Source: an uncultured Lachnospiraceae bacterium | Lineage (GTDB): Bacteria > Bacillota > Clostridia > Lachnospirales > Lachnospiraceae | Length of the DNA: 64,000 nucleotides | Assembly: GCA_900539175.1 (NCBI GenBank) | Contig: UQAW01000016.1 | Coordinates: 1 to 64,000 of the forward strand | Direction: 5' to 3' | Part shown: positions 1 through 8,193 of the stretch, piece after piece | How the letters are laid out: each line of letters starts with the position of its first letter | Position numbering within the stretch: the first letter of the stretch is position 1 | Notes under the pieces: model-generated | The model's input: the letters and a program-made list of their open reading frames with translations, nothing else | Databases searched by the model: none | Told to the model about the DNA's origin: nothing | Position numbers and translations under genes: made by a program

Positions 1-10
1 ATGTTTTTAG

Positions 11-73
11 GATTGCGGGAGCATGAAATGCGGAGCAATCCGTGTATCATAGGGGCAAAATACCTTTTGCCCC
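11..73. repeat. Composite palindromic repeat (small hairpin family A plus GGGGCAAAA hairpin)
   Basis: Two adjacent hairpins. The first (11-42) pairs GGATTGC with GCAATCC around GGGA, an inner GCAT/ATGC stem and GGA. The second (52-73) pairs GGGGCAAAA with TTTTGCCCC. The same composite occurs inverted at 50429-50535, and the first hairpin recurs at 57082-57113 and, with different stems, at 63841-63872. Its function is unknown; it may be a REP-like element. Confidence 0.7.
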
Positions 74-197
74 AACATCATAATATAGCGTATTTGGGTT
101 TGACGTAAAAAGTATAATTGTGAATAAGCATGGGGAATCAATGAAATACTGGTAAGTAAGCAGATTTTTTCATTTAAATATAGAGGAGAAACGAATC

Positions 198-1055
198 ATG
201 ACTAAGAAGATGGACAGCAGGTATTTGGAAGAAGAGATGATTGAAAGTTACCGGGATTATCTGATCGAAGATGAAAAAAGTAAAAATACAATTGAAAAGT
301 ATGTCAGGGATATCGGGACATTTTATCGTTACCTTCAGGATGACAGAAACGTGACCAAAATGCGTGTGATTCAATATAAAGCATACTTGGAGAATCAATA
401 TGTTATCAGCAGTGTTAATTCCATGTTGGTTGCAGTAAATAGTTTTTTTTCTTATTTGGGATGGGATGAAATGCGGATAAAACTGATACGCAGACAGCGG
501 AAAATTTATTGCCCGGAGGAATGCGAGCTTAACAGGGAGGAGTATAAGCGCTTGATTGAGGCGGCAGAAAAGAAAGGAAAATGCAGACTTTCTATGGTGA
601 TGAAAACGGTTTGCGCCACTGGGATACGGATATCAGAACTTTGTTATATTACAGTGGAAGCAGTCAAGACCAAAAGAGCACAGATTACACTGAAAGGAAA
701 GACGCGTATTATATTTCTTCCTGGAAAATTATGCGGACAATTACTGGATTATGCACGAAAGAATAAAATCACCAGCGGATACATTTTTCAGACAAAGAAT
801 GGTAATCCGTTGGATCGCTCAAATATCTGGCATGAGATGAAAAAAATCTGTCAGGAAGCAGGGGTTTCAGATACAAAAGTTTTTCCTCATAATTTGAGAC
901 ATCTTTTTGCGAGAACTTATTATGAGGCAAAAAAGGATATTGTACGTCTTGCAGACATATTGGGACACAGCAGTGTTGAGACGACACGGATTTATACGAT
1001 ATCAAGCGGTGTAGAACAGGCAAAAGAGATTGAAATGCTTCAGTTGGTAATTTGA
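198..1055 (+). CDS. Tyrosine recombinase (XerC/D-like), probable DNA invertase for the adjacent switch
   Basis: A 285-residue site-specific recombinase with an N-terminal SAM-like core-binding domain (about residues 12-90) and a C-terminal catalytic domain. The family's catalytic set is visible: Arg144 in TGIRISEL, a Lys at about 166-168, His231 and Arg234 in PHNLRHLF, His257 in LGHSS and the nucleophile Tyr266 in TRIYT. It is therefore predicted to be active. The ATG at 198 follows a GAGGAGAA ribosome site. The stop codon lies only 9 bp from a perfect 25-bp inverted repeat whose partner sits ~360 bp further on, just before the polysaccharide operon. From this context I infer that it inverts the promoter segment at 1065-1476 rather than acting as the chromosome dimer resolvase. 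A role at other sites in the genome cannot be excluded. Confidence 0.9.
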   Translation: MTKKMDSRYLEEEMIESYRDYLIEDEKSKNTIEKYVRDIGTFYRYLQDDRNVTKMRVIQYKAYLENQYVISSVNSMLVAVNSFFSYLGWDEMRIKLIRRQRKIYCPEECELNREEYKRLIEAAEKKGKCRLSMVMKTVCATGIRISELCYITVEAVKTKRAQITLKGKTRIIFLPGKLCGQLLDYARKNKITSGYIFQTKNGNPLDRSNIWHEMKKICQEAGVSDTKVFPHNLRHLFARTYYEAKKDIVRLADILGHSSVETTRIYTISSGVEQAKEIEMLQLVI

Positions 1056-1064
1056 ATAAAAAAT

Positions 1065-1089
1065 ACCACATAATTTGTATTATGTGGTG
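1065..1089 (+). repeat. Left inverted repeat of the invertible segment
   Basis: A 25-bp sequence identical to the reverse complement of 1452-1476. It is itself nearly palindromic: 10-bp arms ACCACATAAT and ATTATGTGGT surround an asymmetric TTGT centre. That is the layout expected of a tyrosine-recombinase core site with two recombinase-binding arms and a directional crossover region. Confidence 0.92.
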
Positions 1090-1303
1090 GAAACGTTTTG
1101 GATATCTTGGGAATTTACGATAAAATTCGTGTTTTGATGAATTGTTTTAGAATTTCCCTGGTTATTTGACATAAAAATAAAATAAAAAAGGGTATGGCAA
1201 ACAAACTGTTCGGTATCAATTTCCCACAGTGTTTTTTTGTGTGTGATTTCCGTATAACGGAGTGCGGAATTGAGTAAATACAGAACAATGATCCGTAAAG
1301 AAT

Positions 1304-1339
1304 GGCCGCCGGAAATTTCCGGTTTGGCCTTTTTTATTT
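1304..1339 (+). terminator. Intrinsic terminator inside the invertible segment
   Basis: Hairpin with outer GGCC/GGCC and inner CCGGA/TCCGG pairs, followed by TTTTTTATTTT on the + strand. It would stop read-through from the recombinase gene ahead of the operon promoter in the present orientation. Confidence 0.7.
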
Positions 1340-1388
1340 TTGAAATTTTATTATATGTATATCCGTTCGACAATATTTGCCAAATTTC

Positions 1389-1417
1389 TTGCAATGAAAA
1401 AAGAAAAATGCTATCAT
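1389..1417 (+). promoter_or_regulatory. Sigma-A type promoter of the polysaccharide operon (inside the switch)
   Basis: TTGCAA (1389-1394), a 17-bp A-rich spacer and TATCAT (1412-1417), reading rightward. Transcription would start near 1424 and give a ~155-nt leader that contains the right inverted repeat. Confidence 0.7.
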
Positions 1418-1451
1418 AGAAATTGGATATATGTAAATTTGTATTATCTAT

Positions 1452-1476
1452 CACCACATAATACAAATTATGTGGT
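1452..1476 (-). repeat. Right inverted repeat of the invertible segment
   Basis: Perfect reverse complement of 1065-1089, with the same two 10-bp arms and the opposite central tetranucleotide (ACAA). In the ON state it lies in the operon leader, where the transcript could fold into a 10-bp hairpin. Confidence 0.92.
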
Positions 1477-1579
1477 GATAGATCATTCCATGATATTCAA
1501 CGGAAAATGTGCTAAGAGTCCCAGATGAGCAGGAATCGACATTTGTCTGCTGAAAATCTGACAGGGGAATTTATAAAAT

Positions 1580-2851
1580 ATGAGGGAAGAAAAAAAGAAA
1601 CTTTTGATTTACGCACACTATTACATTCCGGATGTGGCTGCTACCGGGCAGATATTAAGTGAACTGGCGGAGGGAATGTTGAAGTGCTTTGATATTACAG
1701 TTATTTGTGTTGTTCCATCCTATAATGGAATAGTTGAAGAAAAATATAAGAGACAAAAATACTATAAGGAGGAGATGAATGGAGTAAAGCTTCTGCGAAT
1801 TCGCGTTCCGGAATTTTCGAAATCGAAAAAGTTCAGCCGCATCAAAAATATTGTGACCTACTATTTTGGTGCGATGAAAGCCACTTTCCGGGTGGGGAGG
1901 ATGGATTATGTTTATTCCATCTCTCAACCTCCGATTTTGGGCGGTCTGTTGGGGGTGTGGGGAAAGTGGATGAAGCATGCGAAGTATGTATATAACATAC
2001 AGGATTATAATCCGGAACAAATCAGGGTCGTGGGATATATTAAAAATAAAATACTTCTGAGGATTTTGATGGCAGTTGATAAGTTTAGCTGTAAGCGGGC
2101 CGATAAAGTGATTGTAGTCGGGCGTGACATGGTGGAAACTTTGAAGGGGCGATTCCAGAACAGAAGGGTTCCCGATCATGCGTTTATCAACAACTGGATT
2201 GACGAAGAGAAAATCTATCCTGTGGATAGCAGTACTCCGGAGGTTTTGGCATTTAAGAAAAAGTATGGTCTGGAAGATAAATTTGTGTTCATGTATTCCG
2301 GGAATATTGGCTTATATTATGATCTTGAGAACCTGATGAAAGTAATCAGAAAATTTCCGGGAAATACGCGAACCGCGGATGGAAGAGAAGTAGTGTTTGC
2401 TTTTGTTGGATCCGGTGGTCTTTTGAAAACTTTGATAGAATATAAAGAAAAGTATCGATTAAAGCATGTGGTTTTTATTCCTTATCAGGAGAAGAATGTG
2501 TTGCTCTATAGTCTTAATGCCGGGGATGTCCATTGGGTGACGAACGCAAAAGGAATAAAGGGCATTTCGGTTCCATCCAAATGCTACGGGGTTATGGCTG
2601 TGGGCAAGCCAATTCTGGGGGTTTTGGAACAGGGATCGGAAGCCCGTCTGATTATTGAGGAGACAAAATGCGGCTGCTGCTGTGAGCCCAGAGATTATAT
2701 GCAGGTGGAGCAAAACATCCGATGGTTTGTGGAACATGCCGGACAGGAATGCATGAAAGAGATGGGAGCCAGAGGCAGGGCATATTTGGAGAAATATCTG
2801 GTCAGAGAAAATTCTGTGAAAAAATATATGGAAGAAATTCTAAGTTGTTAG
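1580..2851 (+). CDS. Glycosyltransferase family 4, WbuB/WcaI-like
   Basis: A 423-residue GT-B fold glycosyltransferase, the first gene of the polysaccharide operon. The N-terminal acceptor domain carries the Tyr/Asn-rich segment VYNIQDYNPEQ. The C-terminal nucleotide-sugar domain begins near residue 236 (MYSGNIGLYYDLENL) and contains the stretch SVPSKCYGVMAVGKPILGV typical of the WbuB/WcaI group, which transfers sugars such as fucosamine or fucose-type residues in other bacteria. The donor cannot be read from sequence; GDP-fucose is plausible given gmd and fcl downstream. The start follows GGGGAA. It is cytoplasmic or peripheral, acting on the lipid-linked repeat unit. Confidence 0.85.
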   Translation: MREEKKKLLIYAHYYIPDVAATGQILSELAEGMLKCFDITVICVVPSYNGIVEEKYKRQKYYKEEMNGVKLLRIRVPEFSKSKKFSRIKNIVTYYFGAMKATFRVGRMDYVYSISQPPILGGLLGVWGKWMKHAKYVYNIQDYNPEQIRVVGYIKNKILLRILMAVDKFSCKRADKVIVVGRDMVETLKGRFQNRRVPDHAFINNWIDEEKIYPVDSSTPEVLAFKKKYGLEDKFVFMYSGNIGLYYDLENLMKVIRKFPGNTRTADGREVVFAFVGSGGLLKTLIEYKEKYRLKHVVFIPYQEKNVLLYSLNAGDVHWVTNAKGIKGISVPSKCYGVMAVGKPILGVLEQGSEARLIIEETKCGCCCEPRDYMQVEQNIRWFVEHAGQECMKEMGARGRAYLEKYLVRENSVKKYMEEILSC

Positions 2852-2863
2852 GGGGAAGAGCAT

Positions 2864-3772
2864 ATGGCAGACCTGACGGTTGTAATCCTCACTAAGAATG
2901 AGGAACAAAATCTTAAAAAATGTGTGGAATCTTTTCATGGAATTGCAAAGCGTTTTGTGATTGTGGACAGCTTCAGTACCGACAGTACGGAAGTAATCTG
3001 CAGACAGTTAGACAAAAGCCTCAGGCAGAGCGGAAGTTCACTGGATTTTTATCAGCATGAATGGGCAGATTATGCAACACAGCTTAATTGGGGGCTTACC
3101 CAGACCGGGATCAACACGGCCTGGTCGATGCGCATGGATGCAGATGAAGAGCTGACAGAGGAATTGGCACAAGAGATAGAAGAGAAACTGGGCGGGCTAA
3201 AGCTCCCGGTGAATGGGGTGATTGTGCGAAGACGCCTTATTTTTATGGGACGATGGATTCGGCATGGAGGCAGATACCCGGAGCTGCTGCTGCGGATTTT
3301 TCGTACGGGGAAGGCAATGTGCGAACAGAAAATCATGGATGAGCATATGATTCTGACAGAAGGAGTTACCGTAACATTTCAGAATGATTTGATTGATAAT
3401 AATCAAAAAGAACTTTCCTGGTGGACGGAAAAACATAACTGGTACAGCAATCGTGAAGTTTTGGATTATCAAAGGACGATATCCGGAGATATGCTCCAAA
3501 ACAAATTGCTGGAACAGGGAGTGTCTTCGGGGCAGGCAAAGCGAAAGCGTGTGATTAAGAATAAGGGGTATTATCGATTGCCGAAATTTTACAGGGCCCA
3601 TCTTTATTTTCTGTATCGTTATTATCTGAGGCTTGGTTTTCTGGATGGTCCGGAGGGAAAGATTTTTCATTTCCTGCAGGCCTACTGGTATCGGTTTCTT
3701 GTGGATGCCAAGATGTATCAATGCGAGAAGGATGGCAGGAAGATGGAACCCCAGGGAGAGTTAAAAGCATGA
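2864..3772 (+). CDS. Glycosyltransferase family 2, WaaE/KdtX-like
   Basis: A 302-residue GT-A enzyme. It opens with the family signature VVILTKNEEQNLKKC, then FVIVDSFSTDST, and has the metal-binding DxD as MDADEE (Asp92, Asp94). This arrangement matches the WaaE/KdtX group of inverting glucosyl-type transferases. It lies 12 bp after the first glycosyltransferase and overlaps the next gene by 4 bp (ATGA), so translation is coupled. The substrate is unknown; it is assigned to repeat-unit assembly from its position. Confidence 0.85.
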   Translation: MADLTVVILTKNEEQNLKKCVESFHGIAKRFVIVDSFSTDSTEVICRQLDKSLRQSGSSLDFYQHEWADYATQLNWGLTQTGINTAWSMRMDADEELTEELAQEIEEKLGGLKLPVNGVIVRRRLIFMGRWIRHGGRYPELLLRIFRTGKAMCEQKIMDEHMILTEGVTVTFQNDLIDNNQKELSWWTEKHNWYSNREVLDYQRTISGDMLQNKLLEQGVSSGQAKRKRVIKNKGYYRLPKFYRAHLYFLYRYYLRLGFLDGPEGKIFHFLQAYWYRFLVDAKMYQCEKDGRKMEPQGELKA

Positions 3773-4947
3773 ATACAGAAGAGAAGCTTCGAAAAAAGGT
3801 AATATTGATTATCACAGGCAGGTATTTGCCGGGCTATAAGGACGGAGGACCTGTAAGATCGGTCAAGAACCTGGTGGATTGCCTGGGGGAAGAATATCAG
3901 TTTCGGATTCTCACCTGCGACCGGGATCACGGAGATACACAGCCGTATCCGAATGTCAAGGTAAATGAATGGAATCAGGTGGGAGATGCTCAGGTTTATT
4001 ACGTAAAGCCGAAAGGCTTTTCCGGTTCTGTGATCAGGAGCTTATCGGTTGAGGCGGATTTGCTCTATGTATGCGGGTGTTTTAGTGATTATGCGATTCA
4101 GACATTGGTGCAGAATCGTCTGCGTAGGATTTCATGTCCCGTAGTGGTGGCAGCAATGGGACTGTTTTCACCCAAAGCATTTCGCTTAAAATATGGAAAG
4201 AAAAAGTTATTTACAATGCTGTTTCAAATGACAGGTATGTTTCGGAATATCTATTGGTCTGCGACTTCTGAGCTGGAAATTTCTGAAATTAAGCAGCAGA
4301 TCATTGTGAAAGATAATTACTTTATTGCCGGAGATCTGCCGCGGAAGGTGGATGAGACACCTGTTCGAAAAGAAAAGGAGGCTGGAAGGCTGAAAGTGGT
4401 CTGGATTTCCCGTATTGTGCCGAAGAAGAATCTGCAGCAGGCGATTCGTATTCTGCAAAAGGTTCGGTCCGAAGTAGAGTTTACAATCTATGGACCTTTG
4501 CAGGAGGAGGTATATTGGAAACGGTGCGAGGCGGAATTGAACAGGCTTCCGGCAAATATCTGTTGGAAATGGGCTGGTATGGTTGCGTCAGAGGATGTGG
4601 TGGATACGTTGAAGCAACATCATGTATTCCTGTTTCCTACTTTGGGCGAGAACTATGGTCATGTGATTCAGGAGGCATTGTCCGCAGGATGCGGCATAGT
4701 CTTATCGGATCAGACTCCGTGGAAGCAACTGGAGGAATATGGCGTGGGTTATGTTTATCCGGTGGAGGCTGTGGATGACTATTGCGCGGCAATCGAAGGA
4801 TACGCTGCAATGAATCAGAGCCAGTTTCAGGAGGTTGTGGACAGAGCACAGCATTATGCAGCAAAATGCAGGAAGGAACGGATAAAAGATACCGGGTATC
4901 GGAGAATTTTTGAGAAGTTAACGGAAGTAGGAGAAGCAAAAGGATGA
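3769..4947 (+). CDS. Glycosyltransferase family 4
   Basis: A 392-residue GT-B glycosyltransferase. The C-terminal donor domain starts near residue 210 (VVWISRIVPKKNL) and has the E-x7-E retaining motif in TLGENYGHVIQEAL (about residues 291-304). I chose the ATG at 3769 rather than 3721 because it overlaps the previous stop as ATGA and is preceded by GGGAGAG at 8 bp; the upstream start would overlap the previous gene by 52 bp. It overlaps the next gene by 4 bp as well. Sugar specificity cannot be told. Confidence 0.85.
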   Translation: MNTEEKLRKKVILIITGRYLPGYKDGGPVRSVKNLVDCLGEEYQFRILTCDRDHGDTQPYPNVKVNEWNQVGDAQVYYVKPKGFSGSVIRSLSVEADLLYVCGCFSDYAIQTLVQNRLRRISCPVVVAAMGLFSPKAFRLKYGKKKLFTMLFQMTGMFRNIYWSATSELEISEIKQQIIVKDNYFIAGDLPRKVDETPVRKEKEAGRLKVVWISRIVPKKNLQQAIRILQKVRSEVEFTIYGPLQEEVYWKRCEAELNRLPANICWKWAGMVASEDVVDTLKQHHVFLFPTLGENYGHVIQEALSAGCGIVLSDQTPWKQLEEYGVGYVYPVEAVDDYCAAIEGYAAMNQSQFQEVVDRAQHYAAKCRKERIKDTGYRRIFEKLTEVGEAKG

Positions 4948-6056
4948 AGGTTCTGTTTACGACAAATGTTCCGTCCCCCTATCGGGTAGATTTTTTCAAT
5001 GAATTAGGTAAATTGTGTGAACTGACGGTTTTGTTTGAAACAAAATCTGCAAAAAGCAGAAGTGAGGCGTGGGAACCAGAAATATATGAAAATTTCCGTG
5101 CAGTTTTTATGAAAGGGATTCGTGTGGGGGAGGCTGAGGCATTTTGTCCTGAAATTCTGAACTATCTGTCTTCCAGGGAATACGATGTCATTGTTATTGG
5201 ATTTTATTCTTCGCCTACCGGAATGTTGGCAATTGAATATATGAGGATTCGTAAAATTTCATTCTGGCTGAGTTCTGACGGCGGGATGGAAAAGGAAGAC
5301 AGCCGTCTGGCATATAAGATCAAGAAGCATCTGATACGCGCCGCTTCCGGGTGGTTGAGTACAGGTGCCGTAACCAGCAGTTATCTGGAACATTATGGTG
5401 CGGATGCAGAGCGAATCTGTGTGTATCCATTTACTTCTGTTCGGAAAAAGGATATCTTGTCCCATCCGCTGACAGAGCTGGAGAAGGGGAAAATCCGGGA
5501 AAAACTTCATATGCCGGAGCAAAAGATTATTTTATCTGTAGGGCAGTTTATTTACCGGAAGGGTTATGATTTGCTTCTGGACGCCTGTGAAGGGCTACCG
5601 GAAGAGATCGGAGTCTATCTGGTAGGAGGGGAACCTACGGAAGAATATCTCAAATTGCAGAGGGAAAAGAAGCTTACCCATGTCCACTTTGTTGGGTTTC
5701 AAAAAAAACAGGAACTGGCAGACTATTATCAGGCAGCAGATTTATTTGTTTTGCCTACCCGTGAGGATATCTGGGGACTTGTGATCAATGAAGCCATGTC
5801 ATACGGATTGCCGATTGTGACGACAAAAAGGTGTGTTGCAGGTATGGAGATGGTTCAGGAGGGGAAAAATGGATATCTGGTGGAAGCGGAGGATTCTGGG
5901 ATGCTGCATCATAAGATGCTTATGGCTTTGGAACTTCATGGCGAGGAATCCCTGAGACGGGCCAGGGAGTATACGATTGAAAATATGGCGTGGGCTCATA
6001 TGCGGTATTTTATAGAAGGATTGGAAGGTGCAAAGCATACGAATGGGAGTATTTAA
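4944..6056 (+). CDS. Glycosyltransferase family 4
   Basis: A 370-residue GT-B glycosyltransferase. It begins MKVLFTTNVPSPYRVDFF, a common start for this group. The donor-binding half starts near residue 197 (ILSVGQFIYRKGYDLLLDA), and the segment PTREDIWGLVINEAM near residue 272 corresponds to the family's nucleotide-sugar site. It overlaps the previous gene by ATGA and the next gene by about 29 bp, so it belongs to a tightly coupled operon. The linkage formed is unknown. Confidence 0.85.
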   Translation: MKVLFTTNVPSPYRVDFFNELGKLCELTVLFETKSAKSRSEAWEPEIYENFRAVFMKGIRVGEAEAFCPEILNYLSSREYDVIVIGFYSSPTGMLAIEYMRIRKISFWLSSDGGMEKEDSRLAYKIKKHLIRAASGWLSTGAVTSSYLEHYGADAERICVYPFTSVRKKDILSHPLTELEKGKIREKLHMPEQKIILSVGQFIYRKGYDLLLDACEGLPEEIGVYLVGGEPTEEYLKLQREKKLTHVHFVGFQKKQELADYYQAADLFVLPTREDIWGLVINEAMSYGLPIVTTKRCVAGMEMVQEGKNGYLVEAEDSGMLHHKMLMALELHGEESLRRAREYTIENMAWAHMRYFIEGLEGAKHTNGSI

Positions 6057-7050
6057 GACAATTCTGTTTTTATGTTATGAACGGAATATCAAACTATGCC
6101 AGATGCTGAATAAGTCGGTAAAAAACAGAATTGGAAAATGGCTGCTGTTTTCCTGCTGTTTTCCTTATATGCTGTTTCGCTGGATGTTTGTATCTTTCTG
6201 TGAAAGGACGGTTGGAAAAAGAAATGTGGTGCGGCAGAATCTGCGGGAAAGAGCACAGGATTTTGAAGATGAACTTGCAGTTGTGGCAATTGCAAAGAAT
6301 GAAGCTTTTTATATTCGAGAGTGGATTGCCTATTACAAAGCCGTGGGTGTGACGAAGATTTATCTGTATGATAATGAGAGTGAAGATCAGTTGTTGGATA
6401 CTGTCCGCGATTTTGTGGAAGAAGGAACGGTTGTGTACAACCGCTTTCTGGGAAAAAGCCGTCAGTTGGAAGCGTATAATGATGCTGTAAAAAAGTATGG
6501 TGAAACAGCAAGGTATATGGCGTTTGTAGATTGTGATGAGTTTCTGGTTCCAACTGCAGACCGTCCCCTTCCTGAGGTTGTATCAGAATTGCTCCTGCAA
6601 GTCCCCAATGCAGGCGGGCTGGGTGTAAATTGGGCGCTGTACGGTTCTTCCGGCTTTGAAAAGAGGCAGCCGGGCTTGATAACAGCAACTTATTTGCAGA
6701 GAGGAGAGGATTTTGCATGGCAGAACTTTCATGTGAAAACAATTGTGAATCCTCGCTTGGTAAAAGATTATATCAGTCCCCATTTTCCCCTGTATGTGAC
6801 AGGAGCCTGGAGTGTGGACAGCAAGGGTCACAGGCAGCGGTTGTGGTATAACCATGATGTGGATTTTGGCATGATCCGTTGTAATCATTATTTCTGCAAG
6901 TCAAGGGAAGAATTTGCAGCGAAACAGAGCCGGGGAATGGCTGACCGGCAGGAAAAATATGATTTTCATAAATTTGAGGAATATGACTTGAATGAAAAAA
7001 GAGATGATAACATGCTGCGGTATGTGGAGGGGATAAAAAGATTCCTATAG
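6028..7050 (+). CDS. Glycosyltransferase family 92 / DUF23-like
   Basis: A ~340-residue protein with the hallmarks of the GT92/DUF23 group: VVAIAKNEAFYIREWIAYY (about residue 89 on), IYLYDNESED, and the DxD-type VDCDEFLVP near residue 167. The start is uncertain. GTG at 6028 has AGAAGGA 7 bp upstream and overlaps the preceding gene by 29 bp; ATG at 6043 has a ribosome site at a poorer distance. The hydrophobic region after the N-terminus (FSCCFPYMLFRWMFV) may anchor it in the membrane. It probably adds a hexose to the repeat unit, which is inferred from the operon only. Confidence 0.8.
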   Translation: MQSIRMGVFKTILFLCYERNIKLCQMLNKSVKNRIGKWLLFSCCFPYMLFRWMFVSFCERTVGKRNVVRQNLRERAQDFEDELAVVAIAKNEAFYIREWIAYYKAVGVTKIYLYDNESEDQLLDTVRDFVEEGTVVYNRFLGKSRQLEAYNDAVKKYGETARYMAFVDCDEFLVPTADRPLPEVVSELLLQVPNAGGLGVNWALYGSSGFEKRQPGLITATYLQRGEDFAWQNFHVKTIVNPRLVKDYISPHFPLYVTGAWSVDSKGHRQRLWYNHDVDFGMIRCNHYFCKSREEFAAKQSRGMADRQEKYDFHKFEEYDLNEKRDDNMLRYVEGIKRFL

Positions 7051-7065
7051 TCTGAAAGGGGAATG

Positions 7066-8118
7066 ATGGAAAAAAGAAGGGTAATCATAGCGGATATTTC
7101 CAGTGTTAAAATTGGAAAAAGCAATTTTGGACATTACAGAAAAGTTTCAGGTATGTATCAGAAAATGTTAAAGGGGATGTTTGAAGTATATGTGGCCGGA
7201 GGACCGGTTTATATGGACCAGATATGGGAAACAGCAGGGATCAGGCTGCCCTTTGATGTGGAATTAGATGATTTACGTTCTGCTTGGGGAAGGATGGTCT
7301 TTAAAATCCGCAGTATTATAAATGGGAGGTGCCTGTTCAAAGCGGCGGGTGATGACGTTGTCATTTGCCAGCCCTATAGTTTTCTTTCCTGGATGATTTC
7401 CATACTATTTGCGAAAAAATCAACCAGAATTTATCTGATCGAATATCGGGATGAGCTTGATAAAAAGGTAAACCGGATTCTGTTTTCCATTGCGAAAAAG
7501 AAGATCGCAGGCGTGCTTTGTCCCAATCAGGAAGTGGGCGACAGATATGGTATTCCTTATCTGGTCGTTCCGGATTACATAGATTGTGAGGAGCATCACA
7601 ATAAAACGAATGAGGATTTTCTGTATGATTTTGGAATGGTTGGAATTATGTCTGAGGGGAAGGATATTGAAGATGTGATCCGCACATTCTCAAATACCAG
7701 ATATCGTGTCCTGATTGCAGGATATTTTGGAAACCAGGATTCCTTTCAACGATACGTGCAGAAAAAGACAGAGAATATTGTTCTTGTCAATCGTTATTTA
7801 TCCGAGACGGAGTATCGTGAATTTTTTGAACAGGTTCGGTATGTCATTCTTCCCTATAAGGAAAGTTATCGTAATGCAAGCAGCGGTGTGATATTTGATG
7901 TTTTGTTTCATCAAAAACCGGTGATAACAAAGAACTTTCCTAATTTTCAATTTGTGAACAACTATCATATAGGAATTTTATATCATAAAACGCTGAAAGA
8001 ATTGGATATGGAAAGGCTGTTAAGTCAGGAGTTTTATAGAGGAATGCAAAGTAGAATTGGAAATTATCTGAAGGATAATAAAAAATCAATTCAAAGAATT
8101 GCAGAGTTCCTTTCATAA
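7066..8118 (+). CDS. Glycosyltransferase, GT4-like (divergent)
   Basis: A ~350-residue protein resembling GT-B glycosyltransferases. The second half has a nucleotide-sugar domain (FGMVGIMSEGKDIEDVI, then FEQVRYVILPYKESYRNAS and SSGVIFDVLFHQKPVI). The N-terminal half is divergent and I cannot name a subfamily. Two adjacent ATGs occur (7063, 7066); the second sits better relative to AAAGGGG. The stop lies inside copy 1 of a ~45-bp hairpin repeat that separates this gene from the polymerase gene. It is likely the sixth sugar transferase of the pathway. Confidence 0.75.
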   Translation: MEKRRVIIADISSVKIGKSNFGHYRKVSGMYQKMLKGMFEVYVAGGPVYMDQIWETAGIRLPFDVELDDLRSAWGRMVFKIRSIINGRCLFKAAGDDVVICQPYSFLSWMISILFAKKSTRIYLIEYRDELDKKVNRILFSIAKKKIAGVLCPNQEVGDRYGIPYLVVPDYIDCEEHHNKTNEDFLYDFGMVGIMSEGKDIEDVIRTFSNTRYRVLIAGYFGNQDSFQRYVQKKTENIVLVNRYLSETEYREFFEQVRYVILPYKESYRNASSGVIFDVLFHQKPVITKNFPNFQFVNNYHIGILYHKTLKELDMERLLSQEFYRGMQSRIGNYLKDNKKSIQRIAEFLS

Positions 8119-8162
8119 ACGGACATGCCTGCTGACGCAGACATCACCACATATGAAAGTCA
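8115..8162 (+). repeat. Dispersed ~45-bp hairpin repeat (family E), copy 1
   Basis: The sequence GGACATGCCTGCTGACGCAG and the following ACATCACCACATATGAAAG recur at 14818-14866 and, inverted, at 63873-63917. The hairpin pairs ATG-CTGC with GCAG-CAT around TGAC. It lies between two genes of the polysaccharide operon. Confidence 0.75.
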
Positions 8163-8193
8163 ATAGAAAGAGCAACGAAGAGAAAGGTTTGAT

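Larger units (their letters stand above)
1065..1476. promoter_or_regulatory. Putative invertible promoter segment (phase-variation switch) for the polysaccharide operon
   Basis: The interval between the polysaccharide operon and the recombinase is bounded by perfect 25-bp inverted repeats. It contains a rightward intrinsic terminator (1304-1339) followed by a strong rightward promoter (1389-1417), and no convincing gene. In the orientation read here, transcripts from the left are stopped and the promoter fires into the glycosyltransferase operon at 1580 (ON). Inversion would turn both elements toward the recombinase gene and leave the operon without this promoter (OFF). Repeats and promoter are seen directly; the switching is inferred from known invertible-promoter systems. 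Confidence 0.85.

Noticed and set aside
1080..1466. A 128-codon minus-strand reading frame inside the invertible segment
   Set aside because: It spans both inverted repeats and the terminator, has no ribosome site, and its translation shows no recognisable pattern. The regulatory reading of the segment explains it better.
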